Shown here: piece by piece, positions 16,206 to 24,423 of the stretch
How the letters are laid out: each line of letters opens with the position of its first letter
How positions within the stretch are numbered: position 1 is the stretch's first letter
DNA from: Polaromonas naphthalenivorans CJ2
Lineage (GTDB): Bacteria; Pseudomonadota; Gammaproteobacteria; Burkholderiales; Burkholderiaceae_C
NCBI RefSeq assembly: GCF_000015505.1
Contig: NC_008758.1
Location: 124,001 to 188,000 of the forward strand
Direction of reading: 5' to 3'
Length of the DNA stretch: 64,000 nucleotides
The notes under the pieces: model-generated
What the model was told of the DNA's origin: nothing
The model's input: only the letters and a program-made list of their open reading frames with translations
Database searches by the model: none
Program-made: the position numbers and the translations under genes

Positions 16206-17479
16206 ATGGATCGAATGCACACCCCATCCCGTTTTCCAGCGCCGGCTCGCCGCTGGCTGGTGCCCGCGCTGCTGGCGCTCTTGACCATGGCGAGTTGCGC
16301 CTCCGCTCCCCCGGTCCAGCCCGAGGCACCAGTGCCATCGCGCGCCGGCGCCAGCCCGGCCGCAGCCGAGGCCGCAGCCGATGCCGCACCCATGGTCGAC
16401 GAGGCCGGGCGCAGCCAGCAGTTCGCCCGCTGGGTGGCCGGGTTCCGCACCGGCGCGCGCGCAGCCGGAATCGACGAGGCCACGCTCCATCTCGCCTTCG
16501 ACAACGTCCGCCTCATCCCGCGCGTCATCGCGTCGGATCGGGCGCAGCCCGAGTTCACGCGCGCGGTGTGGGACTACCTCGACAGCGCCCTATCGCCGCA
16601 GCGCGTCACCCGTGGCCAGGACAAGCTGCTCGAACTGCGCCCCGTGGTCAACACCATGGCCGCGCGCTACGGCGTGCCCGCCGAGGTCCTTGTCGCGATC
16701 TGGGGCATGGAGAGCAATTACGGCAGCTTTGTGGGCGACATCCCGACCATCGACGCGCTGGCAACGCTCGGCTTCGAAGGGCGGCGCGAAGCGTGGGCGC
16801 GTGGCCAGTTGCTCGCGGCCTTACAAATCCTGCAAAACCGCGACATCGACTGCGCGCAGATGATCGGTTCATGGGCTGGCGCGATGGGCCAGACGCAGTT
16901 CCTGCCCTCGAACTTCCTGGCCTATGCGGTCGATGCCGATGGCGACGGCCGGCGCGACATCTGGGGCAGCGTGCCTGATGTGATGGCCTCGACCGCGAAC
17001 TTCCTGGCCAGCGCCGGATGGCAAGCCGGCCAGCCGTGGGGGATCGAGGTGCGCTTGCCACCGGGATTTGATTACGCGCGCGCCGACCTGGAAGTGCGCC
17101 AGCCGACGACCCAATGGGCGGCCGAGGGGGTGCAGTCGATGGACGGCACGCCGCTGCCGCTGCTTTCGGGCGCTTCGATCCTGCTTCCGGCCAGCGCGCG
17201 CGGGCCGTCGGATTGCTGGCCCAGCAGCTTTCTGGCGGCCCTGCGGTGCAGACCGCCTGGCCGCGCGACTTGATGCCGCTGTCGCGCAGCGAGTTGCTGG
17301 CGCTGCAGACGGCGCTCAGCGCACGCGGCTTTGACAGTGGCACGCCCGACGGGGTCATGGGCCCGGCCACGCAGCGCGGGGTTCGCCACTACCAGCGCAG
17401 CCTGGGCTTGGCGGTGGACGGCTACCCGACCGGGGAGCTGCTGCAGCGCCTGCAGCAACAAGGCGCCGCCGCGCATTGA
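16206..17479 (+). pseudogene. mltB: Lytic murein transglycosylase (MltB family lipoprotein), broken by an internal deletion and frameshift
   Basis: The N-terminal part is a lipoprotein signal (LLALLTMASC lipobox) followed by an MltB-type transglycosylase domain. The catalytic Glu in WGMESNYGSF and the MGQTQFLPSNFLAYAVDADGD signature are intact. Around 17200 the frame breaks: the first frame runs on to a stop at 17273 with unrelated residues, while AVGLLAQQLSGG and a complete peptidoglycan-binding domain (LQTALSARGFDSGTPDGVMGPATQ) continue in another frame to 17479. The segment normally between the ASARGP and AVGLLA regions is missing, so roughly 25-30 codons seem deleted in a GC-repeat tract, shifting frame. 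A truncated protein with the catalytic residue could still be made, lacking the C-terminal part. Start ATG 16206 or 16215. Confidence 0.8.
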
Positions 17480-17835
17480 GGCAGTGGGCAGTTCAGTGCA
17501 GGGTTCTTGTCCTGCAGCGTCCGCATCGCACAATGGGAACTGACCGCAGATGGCCGGTCCTGGACTTGGAAGACTCACGGGGATGCGGCTGACGGTCAGA
17601 GTGAAAAAATCGATGTCGGGTTTGACGTGAGAATTTCGAACGGGGCTACGCTTACAGTCAGTCTTTTGCAGGTGGTAGCCGCCAACCTCTTGCCCGGCAG
17701 CATTGCTGCGTAACCCAACGCTCACAAGTACCCGCTTCCTGGAAGTCCGGTGTCTCCCATCTCGAAGGGACCTTCGTTTCCACTGACCAGACGCATCCAA
17801 GGGTGGAAATGCAGGCGGGCGTCAATAGACCTGCC
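17480..17835. other. Intergenic region, nothing recognised
   Basis: About 356 bases with no supportable gene on either strand; it separates the broken transglycosylase from the opposite-strand fragment at 17836-18213. Confidence 0.4.
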
Positions 17836-18213
17836 TCAAGACACCAACCCGAGCCCGAGGACATGCACTCTCTCCCGAAATTTGCCCACGTGTTCATTGC
17901 GAACCACCAGAGTCTTGGGTCCGGCGCGCAAGCACAGCGAGCTCGTCTCCTTGTGCGTGGCCACGCTGTCAGCGGTTTCGCAGTCTCGGCTTTCGATCAG
18001 CACTGCGCTGGCGCCAGTCTTGAGTGCCTGGCCATCTCGCGCGCAGCGAAGCAAAAACGATTCGACCAACTCCGGCAACGGCAGGTCGTCGTTATTTTCC
18101 AAAAATTGCCTGAGCAGTGCGATGTCGTGGCCTTTCTCGATGGCGGCCACGGCTTTTGGGCGGTCCAGATGCCAGATATCCTCCTGTATCGGTTCCGCCC
18201 AGAGTTCAAGCAC
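17836..18213 (-). CDS. Helicase-associated-domain-like fragment (125 residues)
   Basis: The protein has a well-formed, non-random sequence: WHLDRPKAVAAIEKGHDI, LRQFLENNDDLPLPELVESFL, then ASAVLIESRDCETADSV and LCLRAGPKTLVVRNEHVGKFRERV. The pattern (Leu-Pro-Leu-Pro start, an Ala-Leu-Ile strand, Gly-Pro-Lys-Thr-Leu-Val-Val) resembles the C-terminal helicase-associated domain of XPB/Ssl2-like bacterial proteins. Those proteins are several hundred residues long, so this is probably the tail of a decayed gene whose upstream part (to about 18400) no longer reads in frame. It could also be a small standalone relative. Resemblance is from memory of the family pattern. Confidence 0.4.
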   Translation of the reverse strand: MLELWAEPIQEDIWHLDRPKAVAAIEKGHDIALLRQFLENNDDLPLPELVESFLLRCARDGQALKTGASAVLIESRDCETADSVATHKETSSLCLRAGPKTLVVRNEHVGKFRERVHVLGLGLVS

Positions 18214-18678
18214 AGCAGTACGCGCATTTCAAACTTAATAATCCGGTTGATCTGCGCAATCCGCAGTAGACACGTCGTTGACGACGACACCCAGGCCGCA
18301 AAACGAAGTTGTCCAAGTTGTTCGCGTTTCTTGTGGATAACTTTGTTGATGAGGGGCCAAAAATCCGTCCAAACCAAGTCAGGGCGCGGCTTGCGCAAGG
18401 CTGCCTACATTTTACGCAGTGCTGCGGGGCAAGAAATGGTTGTTACTGCGTCAAGGGCATCCTTGACGGCAACGTAACACCAAAAGGGTTGGTGCTGACC
18501 ACTGCCCATCGCGGAAGTCGCTCCAGGGTGTGCAAGTCGCGCTTGTTATTGCCGGCCTCAGTGAGCTTTGGCGCCCGTTCGTTGGTGCGTCAAACACCTC
18601 GAGGACATCGAACAACGAAGGCGCGCGCACCCCGGGCGCAGTACGATACGTGCTGCTACAACTTTAGAAAAACCCACC
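18214..18678. other. Intergenic region upstream of the H-NS-like gene
   Basis: Some 465 bases with no confident gene. The left part may contain decayed sequence of the fragment at 17836-18213; the right part must contain the promoter of the H-NS-like gene, but I see no strong consensus elements. Confidence 0.35.
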
Positions 18679-19044
18679 ATGAATGAACTCGTCAAGCTCC
18701 GCCAGCAAATCGCCGAGATGGAAAAGCAGGCCGCGGATCTCCAGAAAAAGAACCGGCCCGCCGTGCTTGCCGAACTGCGCGAACAGATGGCCGCCTACGG
18801 CATCACGGCCGAAGAGTTGAGCCGTCCGGCGGCCAAAGCCACCAAGCCCAAGGCGACGCTGGCCAAGCCTGCGGCGAGCCCGGCCAAGGGCAAGAAGCCC
18901 GTAGTGCATTCGCCCGCGAAATACCGCGGTCCCCAAGGCCAGGAGTGGAGCGGCCGGGGAACGGCGCCCAAGTGGCTCAATGATTTGCTGGCGGGCGGCA
19001 AAACCCGGGAAGATTTCCTGATCCGACAGGACACGGCTGCGTAG
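18679..19044 (+). CDS. H-NS family nucleoid-associated DNA-binding protein
   Basis: A 121-residue xenogeneic-silencer-type protein. An N-terminal coiled coil (LVKLRQQIAEMEKQAADLQKK, residues about 3-50) should mediate dimerisation. A Lys/Ala/Pro linker (residues about 50-80) and the C-terminal DNA-binding motif KYRGPQGQEWSGRGTAPKWL, the betaproteobacterial/BpH3 version of the H-NS AT-hook-like motif, follow. Such proteins bind AT-rich DNA and repress acquired genes, so it could silence AT-rich genes such as those at 43.6-45.5 kb (inference). ATG 18679 is chosen because the coiled coil begins right there. Confidence 0.9.
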   Translation: MNELVKLRQQIAEMEKQAADLQKKNRPAVLAELREQMAAYGITAEELSRPAAKATKPKATLAKPAASPAKGKKPVVHSPAKYRGPQGQEWSGRGTAPKWLNDLLAGGKTREDFLIRQDTAA

Positions 19045-19126
19045 GGCGCAGGGCAGGGCAGCAACGGCGTCATGACAGGCGGCTTGAATCGGGCCACCTT
19101 TGCATGCATGGCGCCAAGCTGCCCGC

Positions 19127-19164
19127 AAAAAAAAGCCTCAGCACATGGATGCGCTGAGGCTTTT
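19127..19164 (-). terminator. Rho-independent terminator downstream of tRNA-fMet
   Basis: GCCTCAGC (19135-19142) pairs with GCTGAGGC (19153-19160) around an 8-10 base loop. On the minus strand the stem is followed by eight T, right after the tRNA 3' end. On the plus strand it is followed by four T, so it may work weakly both ways. Confidence 0.85.
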
Positions 19165-19168
19165 GTCT

Positions 19169-19245
<77 letters not shown>

Positions 19246-19906
19246 GAAATTTCGAAAGCGACTTTGCCTGAAAGGCTTGATCGCTGTTGTGCTTGTTATG
19301 CTGTTACTTCACAGTACAGGGCATTTGCAGGATACCTCCATTGTACGGCAGCACTGGGGTTGGTTTTTCATCGCCTGAAAACCCAACTTCAGCGATGACA
19401 CCCGTGCCTTGATGGCCGCAGGCTAGATACCAGCACGGCAGCCAGCCAGCTAGCCAGGGCATGAAAGCTTACTCGGCTTGCACTGCAAGCTTGCTCCGAA
19501 AGCCTTGGTGAGCCTCACCAGAAATAACATCGGCAACTCAATGGCCCAGCCACCGGACTTGCCAAGCGAAAAGATCAGGCTGCTGCGCGCCAGCAAGTTC
19601 AGGGCAATTTGCGCGCGGATGAAAGCGCTTAACGTTCATGGACAGCTCGGTCGGTGTTGATGGTAAAACTGGATGCTGAATGATTTCGGCGGGACCGTGC
19701 GTTTCTACCGCTGGACACGCAGGTTGCGGGCAAGGAATGATGTTGCCCGCGCGTCCTGACGCATAATTTCAAGGGTGCGGGTGCCAAAGCATTCGCACAG
19801 AGTCAGGTGATCGGTCAGTTTCGCATGCGACGGCGCTACTTTTCGTGTGTGTTGTGCTTTCGGGACCCCATCGCTTTTGTTTTTGTGTTTTTCGAGGAGT
19901 CCCTTC
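19246..19906. other. Intergenic region between tRNA-fMet and RRM gene
   Basis: About 660 bases with no protein-like open frame on either strand. It must hold the tRNA promoter (left end, minus strand) and the promoter and leader of the RRM gene (right end). No repeat or RNA gene recognised. Confidence 0.4.
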
Positions 19907-20353
19907 ATGGGCAACAAACTATACGTCGGCAACCTGCCTTACACGGTACGTGACGAAGACTTGCAGCAATCGTTTGGTCAATTCGGCACGGTCACCAGCG
20001 CCAAAGTCATGATGGAGCGCGACACGGGTCGCTCCAAAGGCTTTGGCTTTGTTGAGATGGCCAACGACGCCCAAGCGCAAGCGGCCATCAACGGCATGAA
20101 CGGTCAGCCTCTGGGCGGGCGCAGCATTACCGTGAACGAAGCCCGTCCAATGGAAGCACGTCCTCCACGCACCGGCGGCTTCGGCGGTGGCGGCGGTGGC
20201 GATCGTTCTGGCGGAGGCGGTTATGGTGGCGGTGATCGCTCTGGCGGTGGCGGCGGCTATGGCGGCGGCCGTTCGGGTGGGGGCGGCTACGGCGGTGGAG
20301 ATCGTTCTGGCGGCGGTGGCTACGGTGGTGGTGGTGGTCGCGGCGGCTACTAA
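19907..20353 (+). CDS. Glycine-rich RNA-binding protein (single RRM)
   Basis: A 148-residue protein with one RNA-recognition motif: RNP2 LYVGNL (residues 5-10) and RNP1 KGFGFVEM (about 45-52). A C-terminal arginine/glycine tail of about 55 residues follows, built from near repeats of GGGGYGGGDRSG. Bacterial proteins of this type bind single-stranded RNA and are often cold-inducible; RG/YG tails promote weak multivalent RNA contacts and phase separation. Start ATG 19907 follows GAGGAG at good spacing. A T-rich leader precedes it. The gene ends before a strong hairpin terminator. Confidence 0.93.
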   Translation: MGNKLYVGNLPYTVRDEDLQQSFGQFGTVTSAKVMMERDTGRSKGFGFVEMANDAQAQAAINGMNGQPLGGRSITVNEARPMEARPPRTGGFGGGGGGDRSGGGGYGGGDRSGGGGGYGGGRSGGGGYGGGDRSGGGGYGGGGGRGGY

Positions 20354-20426
20354 GCACGGCCCACCCGGTCAACGGCAAAGATGGCGTTTGACACCAGCTG
20401 CCCTGGCCTTGCGCTGAGCACAGCAT

Positions 20427-20460
20427 AAAAGGCTTCCAAACTTCGGTTTGGAAGCCTTTT
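20427..20460 (+). terminator. Rho-independent terminator of the RRM gene
   Basis: AAAAGGCTTCCAAAC (20427-20441), loop TTCG, and GTTTGGAAGCCTTTT (20446-20460) make a 15-bp perfect stem with a stable tetraloop and terminal T-run on the plus strand. Confidence 0.92.
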
Positions 20461-20494
20461 TACCTTGAAGGGCCTGTGCAGGTTGGCGCCATTT

Positions 20495-20653
20495 CGTTAT
20501 ACACAAGTCGGAATCCGATTTCTGGCAGCTCCAGTTGACACTGCTAAGTCGTTGATTCATAAGGACTCTCGTAATCCGCAGCTGTCCCATTGCTCAATTT
20601 TTTATCGCTTGTAAGTGATTGATTTATAAAGAGTTTTTGACTTGTGTATAACG
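20495..20653. repeat. 15-bp inverted repeat containing two DnaA-box-like TTATACACA sites
   Basis: CGTTATACACAAGTC at 20495-20509 occurs in exact reverse complement at 20639-20653. Each arm holds TTATACACA, a match to the DnaA-box consensus TTATNCACA, pointing towards each other across a fairly AT-rich 129 bp. GGCGCC lies outside each arm. No replication genes are nearby, so an origin is not claimed. Confidence 0.6.
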
Positions 20654-20863
20654 CAAAGGGTTGGCGCCCACACAAAATTGACCCCCCTATTGTCGATTTC
20701 TGTTTCACCCATCCTGCAAGCCGCAATCCCCGCTCAGCGCAAGCATTCCAGTCTATGAAAGCGAAAACAGCCAGCATGGATCACACCTTCATTGACGGCG
20801 ACCCGCGTACCATGCGTCTGGCCCCCGCCCAACAAGCTTCAACCACGACAAAGTGCCTTCCTC

Positions 20864-21745
20864 ATGGACAACTCTTCCTCCTCCTCTTACACGCCGCCCA
20901 GGGTTTGGTCTGGCATCAAGGATAACGGTGGCCGCTTCGCCAGCATCAATCGGCCGACCGCGGGCCCGACCCATGACAAGGAGCTGCCGGTCGGGCGCCA
21001 CCCGCTGCAGCTGTATTCGCTGGGCACGCCCAACGGCGTCAAGGTGACGGTGATGTTAGAGGAACTGCTGGCCGCGGGGCACACGGGCGCCGAGTACGAC
21101 GCCTGGCTGATCCGGATCCAGGACGGCGACCAGTTCGGCAGCGGTTTCGTCTCGGTCAATCCGAATTCCAAGATCCCGGCGCTGGTGGACCGCAGCGCAC
21201 CGGCGCCGGTCCGGGTGTTCGAGTCCGGCGCGATCTTGCTGTACCTGGCCGAGAAGTTCGGCGCCTTTCTTCCTCTAGATGGCCCCAAGCGCGCCGAATG
21301 CCTGTCCTGGCTGTTCTGGCAGATGGGCAGCGCGCCTTTTCTAGGCGGGGGTTTCGGTCATTTCTACGCTTACGCGCCAACAAAAATAGAATACGCGATC
21401 GATCGGTACGCGATGGAGGTCAAGCGCCAGCTTGATGTGCTCGACCGTCGCCTCGCCGAGAGTCCCTATTTGGCGGGGGACGAATACACCGTTGCCGACA
21501 TGGCAGTGTGGCCCTGGTACGGCACGCTGGTCAGGGGTCAGCTGTACGAAGCGGGCGAATTCCTGCAAGTTCAGGCGTACACCCATGTGCTGCGCTGGAC
21601 AAACCAGATTGCCCAGCGTCCGGCCGTCCAGCGCGGTCGCATGGTCAACCGCACCATGGGCGCGCTGTCCAGCCAATTGCACGAGCGCCACGATGCCGGC
21701 GACTTCGACACCAAGACCCAGGACAAGCTGGCCGCGCCGCTTTGA
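20864..21745 (+). CDS. yghU: Glutathione S-transferase, YghU/YfcG (nu-class) type
   Basis: A 293-residue protein very like E. coli YghU (288 residues). It has an N-terminal extension, NINRP-like FASINRPTAGPTHDKELPVG, the thioredoxin-fold core LQLYSLGTPNGVKVTVMLEEL with the Thr/Asn glutathione-binding turn, VNPNSKIPALVD, FESGAILLYLAEKFG and a helical C-terminal domain with ADMAVWPWYG. The nu class binds two glutathiones and reduces disulfides and organic peroxides. I start at ATG 20864 (MDNSSSS), which matches the family start; the longer frame from 20792 adds an unlikely 24 residues. Cytosolic. Confidence 0.92.
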   Translation: MDNSSSSSYTPPRVWSGIKDNGGRFASINRPTAGPTHDKELPVGRHPLQLYSLGTPNGVKVTVMLEELLAAGHTGAEYDAWLIRIQDGDQFGSGFVSVNPNSKIPALVDRSAPAPVRVFESGAILLYLAEKFGAFLPLDGPKRAECLSWLFWQMGSAPFLGGGFGHFYAYAPTKIEYAIDRYAMEVKRQLDVLDRRLAESPYLAGDEYTVADMAVWPWYGTLVRGQLYEAGEFLQVQAYTHVLRWTNQIAQRPAVQRGRMVNRTMGALSSQLHERHDAGDFDTKTQDKLAAPL

Positions 21746-21790
21746 GGCTCAGCTGCACGTCCAGTCCAATCCTCTACGCGGAACACAACC

Positions 21791-22423
21791 ATGATCACCC
21801 TGTACGACTGCGCCACCGCGCCCAGCCCGCGCCGCGCCCGCATTTTTCTCGCCGAAAAGGGCGTTGCCCATGAAACGGTCCAGGTGGACTTGAGGAATTC
21901 CGAGCAATTGAGCGACGCTTACCAAAACATCAATCCGCAGTGCACGGTTCCGGCGCTGCGCACGGAAGAGGGGACCGTGCTGACCGACAACGCGGCGATC
22001 ACGGCCTACCTGGAGGCGCGTTACCCGGAGCCGCCGCTACTGGGCACCACCCCGCACGAAAAGGCGAAAATCGCCAGCTGGAACTGGCGCATTGAGTTCG
22101 AGGGACTGCTGGCAGTCGCCGAAGCGCTGCGCACCAGTGCCCCAAGCATGGCCAATAGGGCGCTGCCTGGGCAGATGGATTACCCGCAGATTCCCGAACT
22201 GGCGCAACGCGGCGTGGCCAGGGTGCAGCAGTTCTTTGTCATGCTCAACGAGCGCCTGGCTGAGCGCGACTTCATCGCCACCGACAGTTTCAGCCTAGCC
22301 GACATCACTGCGGTGGTGGCCGTTGACTTTGCACGCGTTGTGAGAATCAAGCCCGGCGAACAACACCCGCACCTGCAGCGCTGGCGAGCGGCAATGGCGC
22401 AGCGGCCGTCGATGTCTGTCTAG
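21791..22423 (+). CDS. Glutathione S-transferase family protein
   Basis: A 210-residue classical GST. The N-terminal thioredoxin-like domain has ATAPSPRRARIFLAEKG (Ser near the N-terminus as likely glutathione-activating residue), NPQCTVPALRTEEG and the SNAIL-type TDNAAITAYLEARYPEPPLLG. The helical domain contains SLADITAVVAVDF. It lies 45 bases after yghU on the same strand, so the two are probably one transcript for glutathione-dependent detoxification. The substrate is not predictable. Confidence 0.9.
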   Translation: MITLYDCATAPSPRRARIFLAEKGVAHETVQVDLRNSEQLSDAYQNINPQCTVPALRTEEGTVLTDNAAITAYLEARYPEPPLLGTTPHEKAKIASWNWRIEFEGLLAVAEALRTSAPSMANRALPGQMDYPQIPELAQRGVARVQQFFVMLNERLAERDFIATDSFSLADITAVVAVDFARVVRIKPGEQHPHLQRWRAAMAQRPSMSV

Positions 22424-22613
22424 CCGCTCAATGCCCAGGAGATCAGCTCAATGACTTGTGGCCTACGGCACCAGGCCTTGCCTTCATGGCGCACTCGCGC
22501 TAAATTGAACGATCCCAAACGCTGCAAATCGCAAGCAGCCTGGCGCCGAACCATTGACAGTTATCGTGCCCACGTCGAGGCTGCGTAAAAAACCGCTAAG
22601 GGACGCAAAACAC

Positions 22614-23075
22614 ATGAGCCATCTGGAGCGCAGCCTGGTCAAGGCGGAACTGGACCGTCTCACCATGAAGTTCTTCCAGGCTGTGTCTTTCGAGCCCGGC
22701 GAAGCGCCTTCGTACGCAAGCATTGCGGCCTTGTTCATCGAACGCGGCTTGCTCATCAAGAACGTCGGCTCTGCACCCGAGATATCATCGGTTCAGGAGT
22801 TCATTGCGCCACGGGAGGCGCTGGTGGGCTCTGGCACGCTCACGCGGTTTCATGAGTCCGAAATCTCGGAATCCACCTTGATTTTCGGCAACGTGGCGCA
22901 TCGATTCAGTGCCTATGCCAAATCCGGCACATTGAATGCAAAGCCGTTCGAAGCCCGAGGGATGATCACCACGCAGTTTGTCAACACGCCTGAGGGCTGG
23001 AAAATGAGCGCCATGGCATGGGACGACGAGAGGCCCGGTCTTTCCATCGACAAAGCGACCGAGCATTCAAGTTGA
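22614..23075 (+). CDS. NTF2/SnoaL-like fold protein
   Basis: A 153-residue protein with the alpha+beta cone pattern of NTF2-like proteins: helices at the start (LVKAELDRLTMKFFQAVSFE), YASIAALFIERGLLIKN, a central VQEFI...ESEISESTLIFGNVAHRFSAYAKSG strand pair and GMITTQFVNTPEGWKMSAMAWDDER at the end. These proteins bind small molecules or act as simple enzymes; no specific role is assigned. ATG 22614, with AGGGA upstream, is chosen over a weaker TTG at 22554. Confidence 0.65.
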   Translation: MSHLERSLVKAELDRLTMKFFQAVSFEPGEAPSYASIAALFIERGLLIKNVGSAPEISSVQEFIAPREALVGSGTLTRFHESEISESTLIFGNVAHRFSAYAKSGTLNAKPFEARGMITTQFVNTPEGWKMSAMAWDDERPGLSIDKATEHSS

Positions 23076-23499
23076 ACTCAGAGGTTGCCAGTGGATTGAA
23101 CATAATTGCCTGTGGTACCTAACTTCCAAGGGAGACATTCCACGACACTAATTATGTTAAGTTTCATCTGAATCTAGTGAATAAAGCTAGGCAAAACTGC
23201 ATCCGCCCATAATCCTTGGAAGGAATGAAACAGCCATGCCCATCGAGAATTATTTTGAGATGAGGATTGTTCAAACGATTGCCAGTGTTCGCAGCGCTAC
23301 AAACTAGACTTCCTTGCCTCAGACAGTGTTTCAAGAGTTTGTTACGTGAACGTTGTGCCGTTGAAAACTCATCAATACGCGCTTGCCTCTCTTCCTTTCA
23401 ACTTTCGATGTTATGACAGTCCAGATAACTGTACTGTTTTTTTAAACAGCATTTTGCTTGTCTACTGGTGATAGTCTCCAGTGGGCAAGGTAGAATCTC
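23076..23499. other. AT-richer intergenic region leading into the defence island
   Basis: About 420 bases with lower GC than its left flank and no gene. It probably contains the left boundary of the acquired defence island and the sspB promoter; the only clear site is the LexA-type box at 23434-23449. Confidence 0.5.
23434..23449 (+). promoter_or_regulatory. Perfect LexA (SOS) box upstream of sspB
   Basis: CTGTTTTTTTAAACAG is an exact CTGT-N8-ACAG palindrome, the LexA operator consensus of gamma- and betaproteobacteria, with the AT-rich centre and TA flank of strong boxes. It ends 50 bases before the sspB ATG, where a repressor would block the promoter. This suggests that the modification operon rises on DNA damage. 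Confidence 0.7.
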
Positions 23500-24423
23500 A
23501 TGATGGGGAAAAACACAATACAAGCTCGGACTTCAGCCTATTTTTCAGGACATGAGACTTTTCCTCTAAGACAGATGTGGCTTAAAAAGGCCTTCGAAGA
23601 GTCGGTTGGTCACATCATTCCTAAGAGCGCGTTCGCTGGCGAGAATGCCATCGCTGCTTTTGGCGTGGGTAAAAATATGGTGGCTGCGATTCGGCATTGG
23701 GCATTGGCGTGCGACGTCATGCGCGATGACGACCCTACTGGCTATACCGTCACTAAAAATGCTATTGCCATATTTGACGATGCGGGCTTGGACCCCTATT
23801 CGGAAGATCTCAATACGGCGTGGTATGCGCATTGGTGGCTCGCGGGCAAAGGTAACCGTGCGACAACATGGCATTGGCTCTTCAATCACGTGACCTTACC
23901 AGTTTTTTCACGAGAAGAATTAGAAGCACCGCTCGCCGAATTCGCGCGTAGGCTTGATCCGAAGCGCAAGCTCTCTCCTGCTACGCTTTCAAGGGACATC
24001 GAAACTTGCATTCGAGGCTATGCCCCTCGTTTTGCGGGAGGGTCGCCCGAAGATTACGCTGAGTCCATGCTTGGCGAGCTCGGCTTAATTTACGAAGAAC
24101 ACCGCGGGCATTTTGCGTTTAGACGCGGCCCAAAAACGACTCTCAGCGACGGGATGTTTACGTACGCTCTGCTCGATTTTTGGGAGTCTACAGCGCCGGG
24201 TCTGAGTTCGTTGGCATTTGAATCCATCGCGTATGGCGAAGGCTCTCCTGGACGGGTCTTCAAGCTCGATGAAGACTCAGTGGCTGAACGTCTCTTCAAC
24301 TTGGACGACCTCACCAAAGGTGCTCTGTCGTGGACGGACACCGCCGGTCTTCGTCAGGTCCATCGAAAAACGGAAAAGCTCTCCGGTCTCAGTGAAAAGA
24401 TGATTGCAAAAGCATATGACTGA
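23500..24423 (+). CDS. sspB: SspB-like DUF4007 protein (DNA phosphorothioation)
   Basis: A 307-residue DUF4007 protein. The family signature is clear: AYFSGHETFPLRQMWLKKAF near the start and AFGVGKNMVAAIRHWALACDV at about 53-73. In single-strand phosphorothioate (Ssp) systems the DUF4007 protein SspB nicks DNA to allow sulfur insertion into the backbone. The next two genes are an SspC-like ATPase and an SspD-like PP-loop enzyme, the expected partners, and the genes overlap by 8 bases. ATG 23500 and 23503 are equally possible; AAGG lies upstream. No cysteine desulfurase (SspA) gene is present beside it, as in sspBCD-type cassettes that borrow a host desulfurase. Confidence 0.8.
   Translation: MMGKNTIQARTSAYFSGHETFPLRQMWLKKAFEESVGHIIPKSAFAGENAIAAFGVGKNMVAAIRHWALACDVMRDDDPTGYTVTKNAIAIFDDAGLDPYSEDLNTAWYAHWWLAGKGNRATTWHWLFNHVTLPVFSREELEAPLAEFARRLDPKRKLSPATLSRDIETCIRGYAPRFAGGSPEDYAESMLGELGLIYEEHRGHFAFRRGPKTTLSDGMFTYALLDFWESTAPGLSSLAFESIAYGEGSPGRVFKLDEDSVAERLFNLDDLTKGALSWTDTAGLRQVHRKTEKLSGLSEKMIAKAYD

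Noticed and set aside
17803..18477. A 224-residue plus-strand open frame
   Set aside because: Antisense to the helicase-associated-like fragment and without recognisable features.
20150..20350. CRISPR-like short repeats
   Set aside because: The repeats encode the Gly-rich tail of the RRM protein in frame; there are no spacers or cas genes.
20495..20653. Chromosomal or plasmid replication origin
   Set aside because: Only two DnaA-like boxes and no dnaA, dnaN, parAB or rep gene nearby.
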